DNA of 48,212 nucleotides from Nocardia pseudobrasiliensis NBRC 108224 (GTDB lineage: Bacteria; Actinomycetota; Actinomycetes; Mycobacteriales; Mycobacteriaceae): assembly GCF_001613105.1 (NCBI RefSeq), contig NZ_BDBS01000070.1:1-48212 (forward strand), given 5' to 3'. Positions 19,601 through 25,791 of the stretch are shown piece after piece (the first letter of the stretch is position 1; every line of letters starts with the position of its first letter). Under the pieces are notes generated by a model. The model did not search any database. It was given only the letters and a program-made list of their open reading frames with translations, and was not told where the DNA came from. The position numbers and the translations under genes were made by a program.

Positions 19601-20928
19601 TCGATCTCGCCCAACTCGATGCGGAAGCCACGCACCTTCACCTGGAAGTCCGAACGACCCAGATATTCGATCGTGCCATCGGATACATTGCGGCGCACCA
19701 GATCTCCGGTGCGATACATCCGCGCGCCCGGATTGCCGGTATCGGCCCCGAACGGGCTGGCCACGAAGCGGTCCGAGGTCAGGCTCGGGCGGTTCATATA
19801 GCCCCGCGCCAGCGCGGGCCCGGACAGATACAGCTCGCCGATCACCCCGGCGGGCACCGGACGCAAGCGCGAATCCAGTACGAACGCACCGATTCCCGGG
19901 ATCGGCGACCCGATATCGATCGGCTCGCCCGGCCGCAGCGGGGTGCTGGCGGTGACCAGAATGGTGGCCTCGGTGGGACCGTAGATGTTGTAGAACGACC
20001 GGCCGTCGCGGGCCCAGCGGTTGACCAGCTCGGGACCGAACCGATCACCGATGACCGCGACCACCCGCAGGTCCGTCACGCCCGTCGGATCCACCGATTC
20101 CAGCGCGCCCGGTGTGATCAGCATGTGCGTAATCCGTTCGCGGCGCAACAGATCCGCGAGCTCGAAGCCGCCGAACACCCGGGGCGGGGATACCACCAGC
20201 GTCGCGCCCGAGGAGAACGCCAGCAGCAACTCCAGCACCGACACATCGAAATTCGGTGAGCAGATGTGCAGCACGCGCGATCCGACGCCGACGCCGTACC
20301 GCTCGCGTTCGGCGGCCACCAACGCACCGAGCCCGGCATGGGTGACCGCCACGCCCTTCGGGCGGCCGGTCGAGCCGGAAGTGAAGATCACGTAGGCCGG
20401 ATGCGACTCGTGCGGCGGCCGGACCCGATCGGCATACGAGATCGGATACGCGGCCCGGCTCGCCACCCGCTCGGCCACCGCCGGATCGTCGAGCTCGAGC
20501 CAGTCGACATCGGCGCCGAGCGCCGATCGGTGTGCGACGGTCGTCAGGCCCAGCACCGCACCGGAATCGGCGAGCATATGCGCGATCCGCTCGGCCGGAT
20601 AGGTCGGATCGACCGGCACATAGGCGGCACCGGTTTTCGCGATCGCCCAGACCGACAGCACCGATTCGATCGACCGGGAGATACCGATGGCGACGACGTC
20701 CCCCGCGCCGACACCGTGTTCGATCAGCTCCCGGGCCAGCCGCGAGGACGCCTCGTCGAGCTCCCGATAGGTGAGTTCACGCTGATCGCCCGGCTCCCCC
20801 GTCGGATTGGAACGGATCGCGACCGAATCCACCGCCGATTCGACCGCGGCACCCAGGATTTGCCAGAAGAGAGCAGCCCCCGATCTGCGTCGGCCCGCGC
20901 CGCGCACGCCGCGCTGAACTCTGCTCAT
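13603..20928 (-). CDS. NRPS, first (initiating) subunit (A-T-C-A[Thr]-T-C plus truncated A domain)
   Basis: Peptide synthetase of 2441 residues, paralogous to the next gene along its whole length. Order: Arg-rich N-terminus, A1 (about 30-540; FTSGSTGRPKG, NIYGPTE), T1 (GGNSLL, Ser575), C1 (HHIAGDG at 760-766), A2 (YTSGSTGVPKG, NMYGITE), T2 (Ser1645), C2 (HHIAGDG from 1831), and a degenerate A domain (last 280 residues). The A2 pocket is the threonine code D-F-W-N-V-G-M-V-H. The A1 pocket reads D-V-L-L-A-I-I-I-L: hydrophobic, different from the paralogue at 299, 301 and 322, and unassigned. There is no C domain before A1, so this is probably the loading subunit and the first residue would enter without an N-acyl cap. 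GGGAG sits 8 nt before the ATG. The gene lies 150 bp downstream of a same-strand regulator and may be transcribed with it or from its own promoter. Confidence 0.95.
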   Translation of the reverse strand: MSRVQRGVRGAGRRRSGAALFWQILGAAVESAVDSVAIRSNPTGEPGDQRELTYRELDEASSRLARELIEHGVGAGDVVAIGISRSIESVLSVWAIAKTGAAYVPVDPTYPAERIAHMLADSGAVLGLTTVAHRSALGADVDWLELDDPAVAERVASRAAYPISYADRVRPPHESHPAYVIFTSGSTGRPKGVAVTHAGLGALVAAERERYGVGVGSRVLHICSPNFDVSVLELLLAFSSGATLVVSPPRVFGGFELADLLRRERITHMLITPGALESVDPTGVTDLRVVAVIGDRFGPELVNRWARDGRSFYNIYGPTEATILVTASTPLRPGEPIDIGSPIPGIGAFVLDSRLRPVPAGVIGELYLSGPALARGYMNRPSLTSDRFVASPFGADTGNPGARMYRTGDLVRRNVSDGTIEYLGRSDFQVKVRGFRIELGEIDNALTAHPDIDYAATLGRALPSGATALVSYVLPRAGTSVDTGDLAEFLAESLPAYMIPASIMVLDEIPLTPVGKLDRARLPEPTFVAREFRAPVTPVEEIVAEVFAALLVPSTPDNPGRVGLDDDFIELGGNSLLAAQAAARIGVALGLRVPVQLLFEASTVAALAQRIEQLVGATGAPLRPMARPERIPLSYAQQRMWFLNRFDPDTAVNNIPVAVRLSGRLDIEALRAAVRDLVERHEVLRTVYPELDGEGYQLVLSASDSRAVPELPVVDASESEVFGLVAETVTAGFDVTTAPPVRLRVIRLSGSDYVLVCVVHHIAGDGFSMAPLTRDLMTAYLGRADAVEPSWQPLPVQYADYALWQRETLGTEDDPESLLSQQIEFWRRTLAALPDQLDLPADRPRPAVASNRGATLGFEIDAEAHAALDRLAHEHNSTLFMVVHAALAVLLARLSGTRDIAVGTPIAGRGAAELDDLIGMFVNTLVLRTDVDPAARFDELLAAVRGSDIAAFGHADVPFERLVELLDPVRSTSRHPLFQVMLTFQNLAQTRLELPGLAVSGVDMSVPLAKFDLQLTLAERTDEHGAPQGMSAEFSYATDLFDEATVQDFADRFRRVLAAVADDAGAVVGDIDVLAPGERELVLREWNSPGAATSQATLLDLVGEQARHRPDAVAVRFDGATLTFGELQSRANRVARALIDRGAGPETLVAVAVPRTEELPVALLGAMLSGAGYLPIDTGYPRQRLEFTLADAAPICILTTAEARASLPDSDIPVMLLDDAETGAADPVTDADRIAPLRPENLAYVIYTSGSTGVPKGVGVSHGNVLQLLANARPLFGFDESDVWTVFHSFAFDFSVWELWAALASGGAVVVVDYLTSRSPEQFRELLIRERVTVLNQTPSAFYQLLAADRAAVSGGFALRHVVFGGEALDLRRVASWRADHPEVRLVNMYGITETTVHVSFLALDEGLTEAAASVIGRPLPGLEVRALDARLHPAPVGVAGEMYVAGEQLSRGYLGRSGLTAARFVADPYGPPGARMYRTGDIGRWAGFNGEANLEYAGRGDQQVQLRGFRIELGEIEAALLRCPGVSQAAVVVRADEHAGDRLVGYVVAESDRALDPAGLRTRVSEFLTGYMVPDAIVVLDALPLTPNGKLDRKALPAPGFGSSAVYRAPGTPIEQAVADVFGDLLGVGEVGLDDDFFALGGNSLLATRAVARINEALDANLAVRELFEASSVALLAARIVPGAAAGAVRLKLGPAARTDRVPLSLAQQRMWVINQLDPESPSYNIPLAIRLSGALDVDALRRAVADVVERHEVLRTRYPAGGPGGLPYQEILSASEALPDGLVVETTVDPMGRITELMSTGFDVTAAPPVRLRVIRLTESEHVLGLVVHHIAGDGASMAPLARDLVTAYVARSQGGDPGWAPLEVQYADFAIWQRGVIGSDDDENSVAARQLAYWREQLAGLSTGPVLPLDRPRPSVPSMRGGGVGFLVPRAVHEGLVRVAREHNSSLFMVVHAALAVLLARQSGSADIVVGTPIAGRGERALDDLVGMFVNTLALRTAVSTSDTFDALVEKVREADLSAFANADIPFERVVEVVSPGRSGAQSLFQVVLSFQNTEQPSLELPGLTIAGLDTDAVAAKFDLQVTVEPQHEADGTPGELITVLTYATDLFDESSVQALGRRFERILTAVAADPQILVGAIDLLDEQEHRIESDRSESAELATTVGTALAQALGAAVDDDPDGPALAFGDKAITYHELDARSSRLARVLIARDCGPGVGVALRLGRGVEAAVATWAVLKAGAAMVPLADGVALPTTVEFKVGLADSATGEPGGIDWLALDDPSVVAEIAGQSARPVTYATRTRALRGPDPAFAAAETVLSYDALAAVVDRVRSRTELTFESRTFRQGRADSVAGVLEIVAAGAAGASLVVPAELGSEALADEWVTHLFIDGVGLAGLDPAPLEDLRAVVIESGTIPANGFGVAEVVLTLEELAEVRGEGLG
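13606..14447 (-). other. Truncated, catalytically dead A domain at the C-terminus of the first NRPS
   Basis: About 281 residues, closely similar to the remnant on the second subunit. YHELDARSSRLAR and LKAGAAMVPL remain; the phosphate-binding loop position holds AFAAAETVLSYDA; homology ends at LEDLRAVVIESG, before the YGPTE motif. The stretch from VDRVRSRTELTFESRTF to VAGVLEIVAAG is almost unchanged between the two copies although it has no possible catalytic role. The end is acidic (VVLTLEELAEVRGE). Confidence 0.8.
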
Positions 20929-21029
20929 GTCGATACTCCCACCCGCTAGGCTCCGTTGACCCCGCGCAGCACCGTGATCTCACCCCCCGAACCGTGGATG
21001 CGGATCCCGAGGCACCGCGCGGTAACCGG

Positions 21030-21043
21030 CCAATGCTAATTGG
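21030..21043. promoter_or_regulatory. Palindrome upstream of the first NRPS gene
   Basis: CCAAT-gcta-ATTGG forms a perfect 5-bp inverted repeat, overlapped by AATGC...GCATT (21032-21048). It lies about 90-100 bp before the first NRPS start, in the 150-bp gap after the LuxR-type regulator, in a locally AT-rich patch. A regulator-binding site or part of the NRPS promoter is a reasonable guess; no -10/-35 pair is convincing. Confidence 0.3.
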
Positions 21044-21078
21044 GCATTTCGAAGATCAGATAACGGTTGCGAGCGAAC

Positions 21079-22056
21079 TCACAGCCAGCCGCGGCGGATA
21101 GCCTGCACGCCTGCCTGGAAGCGGGTGCTGGCGCCGAGTCGCTCCAGCAGGCTCGCGGTTCGACGCACCACCGTGCGCCGGGACATGCCCAAACGGCGGG
21201 CAATGGTGTCGTCGGTCGCGCCCAGACCCATCAGGGTGAGGATCGCCCGGTCCCGCTCGTCGAGCGGTTCGCTCGGATTCACCGAGATGGGCGCGGACAG
21301 CGACCAGAGCACGTCGAAGACCCGAATCAACATATCCAGGCTGGGCGACGGGCCGACGCGCAGACCCATCGGATCGCCGCGTCGCTCGTCGTGATGCAGC
21401 ATGACGCTGGCCCGCTCGCCATCGGCGATGATGACCTTGATCGGCGGATCGGGCAGGGTACGGGCCTGCGCGCCCGCGGAGGTCACGGCCAGCGCGTGGC
21501 GCAGCCGATCGGGATCCTGATAGATCGTGTCCTGATACAGCAGTTGATAGCGCACGCCCGCATCGATGCGCGCGGCCTTGAGTTCGAACAGCCGCTCGGC
21601 CTTCTCGTCGTCGCAGACGTAAGGGCCGCGTTCGACCAGACGGATGGTCTTGCGCGCATTGCGTTGCAGGTCCTCGAATTCCGCGACCATTTCGCGGGTT
21701 TCGTACATCGGCACGACGGTTCCGTCGCCGCGGGCCGAGCGGCGCACCGAGCGGAACGTCTCACCCAGTCGGGCCGCGGCGGCGTGCATGCGCGCGGTTT
21801 CGGCCTGCCGCCGCCGGGATTCGGCCTCCGACAACGCCTCCGGCGCATGCGCGTCCCAGACGACCACGCCGTCGCTCTCGATCCGGACGACCGCCTGCCA
21901 CTCGCACAGCACATTCAGCGCGTCGGCGACCATCTCGGCCGACAGGCCCAGATCGGCGGACAGTTCTGTCAGGCCGGACCGCGGGCGCTGGATCAGCGCC
22001 GCGTACGTGCGCCCGTACAGCGAATCGGTATCGAACAGCTCGTGCAAACCCGTCAA
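21079..22056 (-). CDS. LuxR-type transcriptional regulator with N-terminal TrmB-like winged helix
   Basis: DNA-binding regulator of about 325 residues. The C-terminal 60 residues form a LuxR-type helix-turn-helix (DDTIARRLGMSRRTVVRR, then LLERLGASTRFQAG). The N-terminal 60 residues resemble a TrmB-like winged helix (LTELSADLGLSAEMVADALN). The middle part (IRLVERGPYVCDDE, YQLLYQDTIYQDP) matches the sensing region of actinobacterial LuxR/TrmB hybrids often found beside secondary-metabolite genes. It is on the same strand as the NRPS genes and directly upstream, so it is the best candidate for their pathway-specific regulator; this is inferred from position. The start is a TTG with only a weak ribosome site, so the true N-terminus may differ by several codons. 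Confidence 0.85.
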   Translation of the reverse strand: MTGLHELFDTDSLYGRTYAALIQRPRSGLTELSADLGLSAEMVADALNVLCEWQAVVRIESDGVVVWDAHAPEALSEAESRRRQAETARMHAAAARLGETFRSVRRSARGDGTVVPMYETREMVAEFEDLQRNARKTIRLVERGPYVCDDEKAERLFELKAARIDAGVRYQLLYQDTIYQDPDRLRHALAVTSAGAQARTLPDPPIKVIIADGERASVMLHHDERRGDPMGLRVGPSPSLDMLIRVFDVLWSLSAPISVNPSEPLDERDRAILTLMGLGATDDTIARRLGMSRRTVVRRTASLLERLGASTRFQAGVQAIRRGWL

Positions 22057-22087
22057 CCCACCACACCCCCGGCGGAAACCGGTGGCC

Positions 22088-22960
22088 TCAGTCCCGGGGA
22101 CCCCACTGCTGCGACAGCAGTACGCCCTTGCTCGCCAGATACGAGGCCGGATCGATTTTAGCGTCGCTGGGATCCCAGATCTCCAGGTGCAGATGCGGTC
22201 CGGTGGAATCGCCGCGATTGCCGACCGTCGCGATCACATCGCCCGCGTTCACGCGCTGGCCGACATGGGTGAGGATGTCGTTGACGTGGCCGTACACCGC
22301 GGTGGTGCCGTCATCGTGCTTGACCCGCACCCACAGTCCGAAACCCGAGGCCGGACCGGCATCGATGACGGTGCCGTTCTCGATCGAGTGGATGGGCGCG
22401 CCGATCGGATCGGCGAAGTCGACACCGTAATGGAAAGCGCCCCACCGGGAGCCGAAGCCGGAGCTGACCACACCGGCGACCGGGCGCACCGCGGGCGCGG
22501 TCGGGATCGCCTGCTGCTGCAAACCCTTGATCACCTGCTCGGCCTGTGCGAGCGGACCGGCCACCTCGGGCGGAAGATTCTGCAGGCCGAACGGCGTCGC
22601 GACCGGAGCGGGCGCGGCGGCGGGCGTGACTTCCGGTGCGGTGGGCGCACTCTCGGCGACCAGCGCGAGGCCGGTGGGCGCGGGCTTGCCCTCCTTCGCC
22701 TCCTTGATCGGCTCCGAGGCGACCTCGAGGGTGACCGGATCGTCGCCACCGGCATTGTTTCCGGGCAGCAGCGGCGCGGCGTGCGCGAGCTGGGAAGCCG
22801 TGCCGATCAGGGCGCCAGCGGCGACCGCGGCGCTGGCGGCCAGCTTCATCCGATCGGCGGCCCGGGATTCGGACCGGTGCCGGGTCGGCCGTCCGGCAGC
22901 ACCATCTTCCAGCAAATCCCAGACCGATACGGATGTGGAGGTCTCACGGTGATGCGGCAA
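22088..22960 (-). CDS. Secreted M23-family (LytM) metallopeptidase
   Basis: Zn-dependent peptidoglycan endopeptidase or a LytM-fold regulator of cell-wall hydrolysis, acting outside the membrane. A 37-residue N-terminal extension is followed by a signal-like segment (MKLAASAAVAAGALIG, then AHAAPL). A Pro/Ala-rich linker leads to the LytM domain (about 165-280) with the metal ligands HYGVD and HLHLE and the usual GFGSRWG and YGHVN segments, so all catalytic residues are present. It starts with TTG, preceded by AGGA at about 8 nt; no ATG or GTG exists in frame before an upstream stop. The 187-bp gap to the divergent gene must hold both promoters, but I cannot fix them. It ends 31 bp before the LuxR-type regulator; no functional link to the NRPS is evident. 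Confidence 0.9.
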   Translation of the reverse strand: MPHHRETSTSVSVWDLLEDGAAGRPTRHRSESRAADRMKLAASAAVAAGALIGTASQLAHAAPLLPGNNAGGDDPVTLEVASEPIKEAKEGKPAPTGLALVAESAPTAPEVTPAAAPAPVATPFGLQNLPPEVAGPLAQAEQVIKGLQQQAIPTAPAVRPVAGVVSSGFGSRWGAFHYGVDFADPIGAPIHSIENGTVIDAGPASGFGLWVRVKHDDGTTAVYGHVNDILTHVGQRVNAGDVIATVGNRGDSTGPHLHLEIWDPSDAKIDPASYLASKGVLLSQQWGPRD

Positions 22961-23147
22961 GGCTCGTCCTAGCGTCGATCAACTAAGTGGCCGCCGGACC
23001 GAAACCATCGTTCGGTAACGATTCGGCATCTCTTGTGACGGAAACTGTACTCCGTCGTGACCTTTCCGCAACCTTCCGCACAAAACACGCTGCTCGAGAC
23101 GGGGATCACAGCGGCGCGACCGGCGTCACACGGGTCAGACTGGGACG

Positions 23148-24191
23148 GTGATCCTCGACGAGCTGCGGACCCCGATCGTGCTGGCCCCCATGGCCGGCGG
23201 ACCCTCCACCCCCGAACTCGCGGCGGCGGTTTCCGAGGCCGGCGGCCTCGGCTTCCTCGCCACCGGATATCTGAGCGCCGCCGATACCGGCGAACGCATC
23301 GCGCGCCTGCGCGAGCTCAGCGCCGCGCCGTTCGGGGTGAATCTGTTCGCCCCCGGCGCGGCGACCGCCCCGGACCGCTTCGCCGCCTACCTCGATCGAC
23401 TCGGCCGCCAGTTCCCGCTCGGCGAGCCGAAATTCGACGACGACGATTGGGACGCGAAACTCGAGCGGCTGACCGCCGATCCGGTGCCGGTGGTGTCGTT
23501 CACCTTCGGCTGCCCGTCGGCGCAGGAGATCGAACGCCTGCACGCGGCCCGTTCGGAGGTGTGGGTGACGGTCACCTCGGTGCCCGAGGCGCGCATCGCG
23601 ATCGAGGCCGGGGCCGATGTGCTGGTGGCCCAGGGCTCCGAGGCCGGTGGGCATCGGGCCAGTTTTCTGGATCGCGCGGAAGACGATGCGACCGATCCCC
23701 TCTCGGTGCTCGCGCTGTTGCAACTGCTCACCGCCGCCGTCGACCGCCCGATCGTGGCGACCGGCGGCCTGATCACCGGGGCGGGCATCGCGGCGGCGCT
23801 CGCGGCGGGTGCGGCGGCCGTGCAGTTGGGTACCGCGTTCCTGCGCTGTCCCGAGGCGGGTACCTCGGCGCTGCATCGCGATGCCCTGCCGATCGAGACC
23901 CCGACCATGCTGACCCGAGCGTTCAGCGGACGCCGGGCGCGCGGACTGCGCAACCAGTTCATCCTCGACAATCCCGACGCACCGGTCGCCTACCCCGAAA
24001 TCCATTACGCCACCAGCCCGTTGCGTAAGGCCGCACGCGAGGCGGGCAACGCCGACGCGGTGAACCTCTGGGCTGGTCAGACCCACACCCTGGCCGTGGA
24101 GGCGCCCGCGGGCGAGGTGGTGCGCAACCTGTCCGCAGCCGCGAAATCCGCTCTGAACCAGGCACTCTCGTCGCGAATCCAGTCTTGTTGA
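23148..24191 (+). CDS. Nitronate monooxygenase (2-nitropropane dioxygenase family)
   Basis: FMN-dependent TIM-barrel enzyme of 347 residues that oxidises alkyl nitronates such as propionate-3-nitronate and thereby detoxifies nitro compounds. Visible family marks: PIVLAPMAGGPSTPELAAAV at the N-terminus, FGVNLF, VLVAQGSEAGGHRAS (the loop with the catalytic His), PIVATGGLITGAGIAAAL with GAAAVQLGTAFL for the FMN phosphate, and a C-terminal FSGRRARGLRNQF. It starts at GTG 23148; longer starts in this frame would leave the conserved N-terminus. It diverges from the M23 peptidase. Some members of the fold are enoyl reductases, but the QGxEAGGH loop favours nitronate monooxygenase. Confidence 0.9.
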   Translation: MILDELRTPIVLAPMAGGPSTPELAAAVSEAGGLGFLATGYLSAADTGERIARLRELSAAPFGVNLFAPGAATAPDRFAAYLDRLGRQFPLGEPKFDDDDWDAKLERLTADPVPVVSFTFGCPSAQEIERLHAARSEVWVTVTSVPEARIAIEAGADVLVAQGSEAGGHRASFLDRAEDDATDPLSVLALLQLLTAAVDRPIVATGGLITGAGIAAALAAGAAAVQLGTAFLRCPEAGTSALHRDALPIETPTMLTRAFSGRRARGLRNQFILDNPDAPVAYPEIHYATSPLRKAAREAGNADAVNLWAGQTHTLAVEAPAGEVVRNLSAAAKSALNQALSSRIQSC

Positions 24192-24211
24192 CAACGTTTT
24201 TCGTTTAGACT
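24185..24211 (+). promoter_or_regulatory. Probable housekeeping promoter for the SCO5389-family gene
   Basis: TAGACT at 24206-24211 fits an actinobacterial -10 hexamer. Upstream are TTGTTG (24185, 15-nt spacer) and TTGACA (24188, 12-nt spacer), both shorter than ideal. The site lies across the stop codon of the preceding gene and about 40 bp before the next ATG, in a T-rich patch that stands out from the GC-rich surroundings. Confidence 0.4.
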
Positions 24212-24249
24212 CGTGGGGGTCAGCATCCGCCATCCCTGAGGAGAGCGTC

Positions 24250-24642
24250 ATGTCACTGGACGTCCCAACCGCACTACTCGAGCGGGCCGAACGCGGCGAG
24301 GTCAGCGACGACGAATTCGTCGAATGCGTGCGCAATTCCCTGCCCTACGCGTATGAGGTGGTCAGCCGGGTGGCGGCCGACTTACGTTCGGGCACAGCAG
24401 AATTCGCGGACAACCAACTCGCCCCGCCGGATGAGACGGCCCGCGGCCAGCTGCTGCGCGCGATGGCCTCCGACGCGATCCGCGGTGGCCTGGAACGGCA
24501 CTTCGGCGTGAAGATCGCCTTCCAGAACTGCCACCGGGTGGCGGCCTTCCCGCTGTCCGCCGTCGGCGGCGACACCTACAGCCGCTTCATCTCCACCCGC
24601 GCCCAGCTCCTCAACCAGAGCCCGGAACTGCGCAACTGCTGA
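24250..24642 (+). CDS. SCO5389-family conserved protein
   Basis: Small soluble protein of 130 residues of a family conserved through actinobacteria; its biochemical role is unknown. Characteristic segments: MSLDVPTALLERAERGEV, a Cys-containing FVECVRNSLPYA, DETARGQLLRAMASDAIRG, LERHFGVKIAFQNCHRVA and the end RAQLLNQSPELRNC. It has three Cys and no membrane segment or signal peptide. GAGGAGAG is placed well before the ATG, and an apparent promoter lies just upstream, so expression is probably independent of the nitronate monooxygenase. It ends 94 bp before a convergent gene, with a hairpin between them. Confidence 0.9.
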   Translation: MSLDVPTALLERAERGEVSDDEFVECVRNSLPYAYEVVSRVAADLRSGTAEFADNQLAPPDETARGQLLRAMASDAIRGGLERHFGVKIAFQNCHRVAAFPLSAVGGDTYSRFISTRAQLLNQSPELRNC

Positions 24643-24673
24643 TCCGGCCGGGGAACTGGCAACAGGCCCGGCC

Positions 24674-24721
24674 CCGAAAGAACCGGCGCGAGCGAACCCC
24701 TCCCGCTCGCGCCGGTTTCGG
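24674..24721. terminator. Bidirectional intrinsic terminator between convergent genes
   Basis: AACCGGCGCGAGCG (24681-24694) pairs perfectly with CGCTCGCGCCGGTT (24704-24717) around a 9-nt loop; CCGAAA/TTTCGG at the edges allows an alternative pairing. It sits between two converging stop codons, where it would end both transcripts. Confidence 0.8.
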
Positions 24722-24735
24722 CCGTTGTCAACGGG

Positions 24736-25569
24736 TCAGGGCTTGCGGCCGACTCCCGCCCAGTACCAGGCGGATTTGGGGTCGGCCGGGGCGGCGGTGG
24801 CCGAATCGTCGGCGAGTTCGGGCCGCCACGTGATCACCGGGACGACGCCGGGTTCGATGATTTCCGTTCCGCCGAAGAGACTTTCGGTTTCGGCGTGGCT
24901 GCGCGGATAGAAGGTGATTCCGGCCCGTTCCGAGGCCAGCACCACATTCATCATCGCCCGCGGGTCGAAATCGGCTGTGGGATGGGTGATCACGAGACAG
25001 CTGCCCGGCGGCAGGGCTTTCAGCAGGCGGGTGACGATACCGTGCGGATCGTCCTCGTCGCGGAAGTACATCAGCACCGCGACCAGCATGAGCGCCACCG
25101 GCCGGTCCAGGTCCAGCGTCTCGGCCAACACCGGCTCGGCCAGGATCGCCTCGGGATCATGCAGATCGGCGTGGATGAACGCGGTCCGGCCCTCGCGCGT
25201 ACTGGCCATGAGCGCCCGCGCGTGCGCCAGCACGATCGGATCGTTGTCCACGTAGACGATGCGGGCGGCCGGATCGATCTGCTGGGCGACCTCGTGGGTA
25301 TTGCCCGCGGTCGGGATACCGGTCCCGATGTCGAGGAACTGGTTGATGCCCAGATCCTGGATCACATAGCGCACGGCCCGGCCCAGAAATGCCCGATTGG
25401 CACGGGCCATCTCACGAATCGCGGGGACGTGGGCGGCGATCGCGTCGCCGAGCGCGCGGTCGGCCGGATAGTTGTCCCGGCCACCCAGCCAATAATCGTA
25501 GACCCGGGCCTCGTGCGCGACATTGGTATCGATCTTGGTGGGTAATCGGGAAGCGGTCTTGTCCGACAT
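24736..25569 (-). CDS. SAM-dependent methyltransferase, DUF574 / Methyltransf_19 family
   Basis: Class I methyltransferase of about 277 residues from a family expanded in actinomycetes; substrates are mostly unknown. Family marks: IDTNVAHEARVYDYWLGG near the N-terminus, NRAFLGRAVRYV, the SAM-binding FLDIGTGIPT, the acidic end of strand 2 in VYVDNDPIVLAHARAL, ALMLVAVLMYF, and SCLVITHPTAD. I place the start at the ATG of MSDKTASRLP, with AGGAAAG 11 nt upstream; an upstream in-frame start would add 16 residues foreign to the family. The 222 bp between this start and 25791 holds no gene that I can see. No neighbour indicates a substrate, and a role in tailoring the NRPS product is only speculation. 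Confidence 0.9.
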   Translation of the reverse strand: MSDKTASRLPTKIDTNVAHEARVYDYWLGGRDNYPADRALGDAIAAHVPAIREMARANRAFLGRAVRYVIQDLGINQFLDIGTGIPTAGNTHEVAQQIDPAARIVYVDNDPIVLAHARALMASTREGRTAFIHADLHDPEAILAEPVLAETLDLDRPVALMLVAVLMYFRDEDDPHGIVTRLLKALPPGSCLVITHPTADFDPRAMMNVVLASERAGITFYPRSHAETESLFGGTEIIEPGVVPVITWRPELADDSATAAPADPKSAWYWAGVGRKP

Positions 25570-25791
25570 GGTGGAACTCTTTCCTGTCACTTGGCGACAG
25601 AATAGTTCAGCGAACACCTGGCATGCGGGCCTTCGGGCGATAATTCACCGAACCGATCCGGCCTCTCCAAAAACTAGAGATCGACCGGTTTTCCTTCGAA
25701 TATCCCCTTCGGACGGGATTATCCAGCGCCCGTATTTCCCGAACGGAAACATTCGGCAGTCCCGTCCCCGCAACGCGACAGCAATGCTCGA

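Larger units (their letters stand above)
6023..20928 (-). repeat. Tandem duplication of a 7.3-kb NRPS gene, mosaic
   Basis: The genes at 6023-13357 and 13603-20928 are head-to-tail copies with an offset of about 7.57-7.59 kb. Identity is uneven. Near-identical blocks include 7925-8533 with 15510-16118 (T2 and the start of C2), 11011-11347 with 18585-18921 (C1 up to HHIAGDG; identical by eye), and about 7378-7553 with 14962-15127 (C2). The A1 specificity region and the residues just before the C2 HHxxxDG are clearly diverged. The identical blocks favour G- and T-ending codons in the sense strand, while diverged stretches favour C-ending codons, which suggests recombination or gene conversion rather than simple drift. 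Confidence 0.85.

Noticed and set aside
23106..24335. 409-codon minus-strand frame across the nitronate monooxygenase gene
   Set aside because: Antisense shadow; the plus strand carries all expected monooxygenase motifs.
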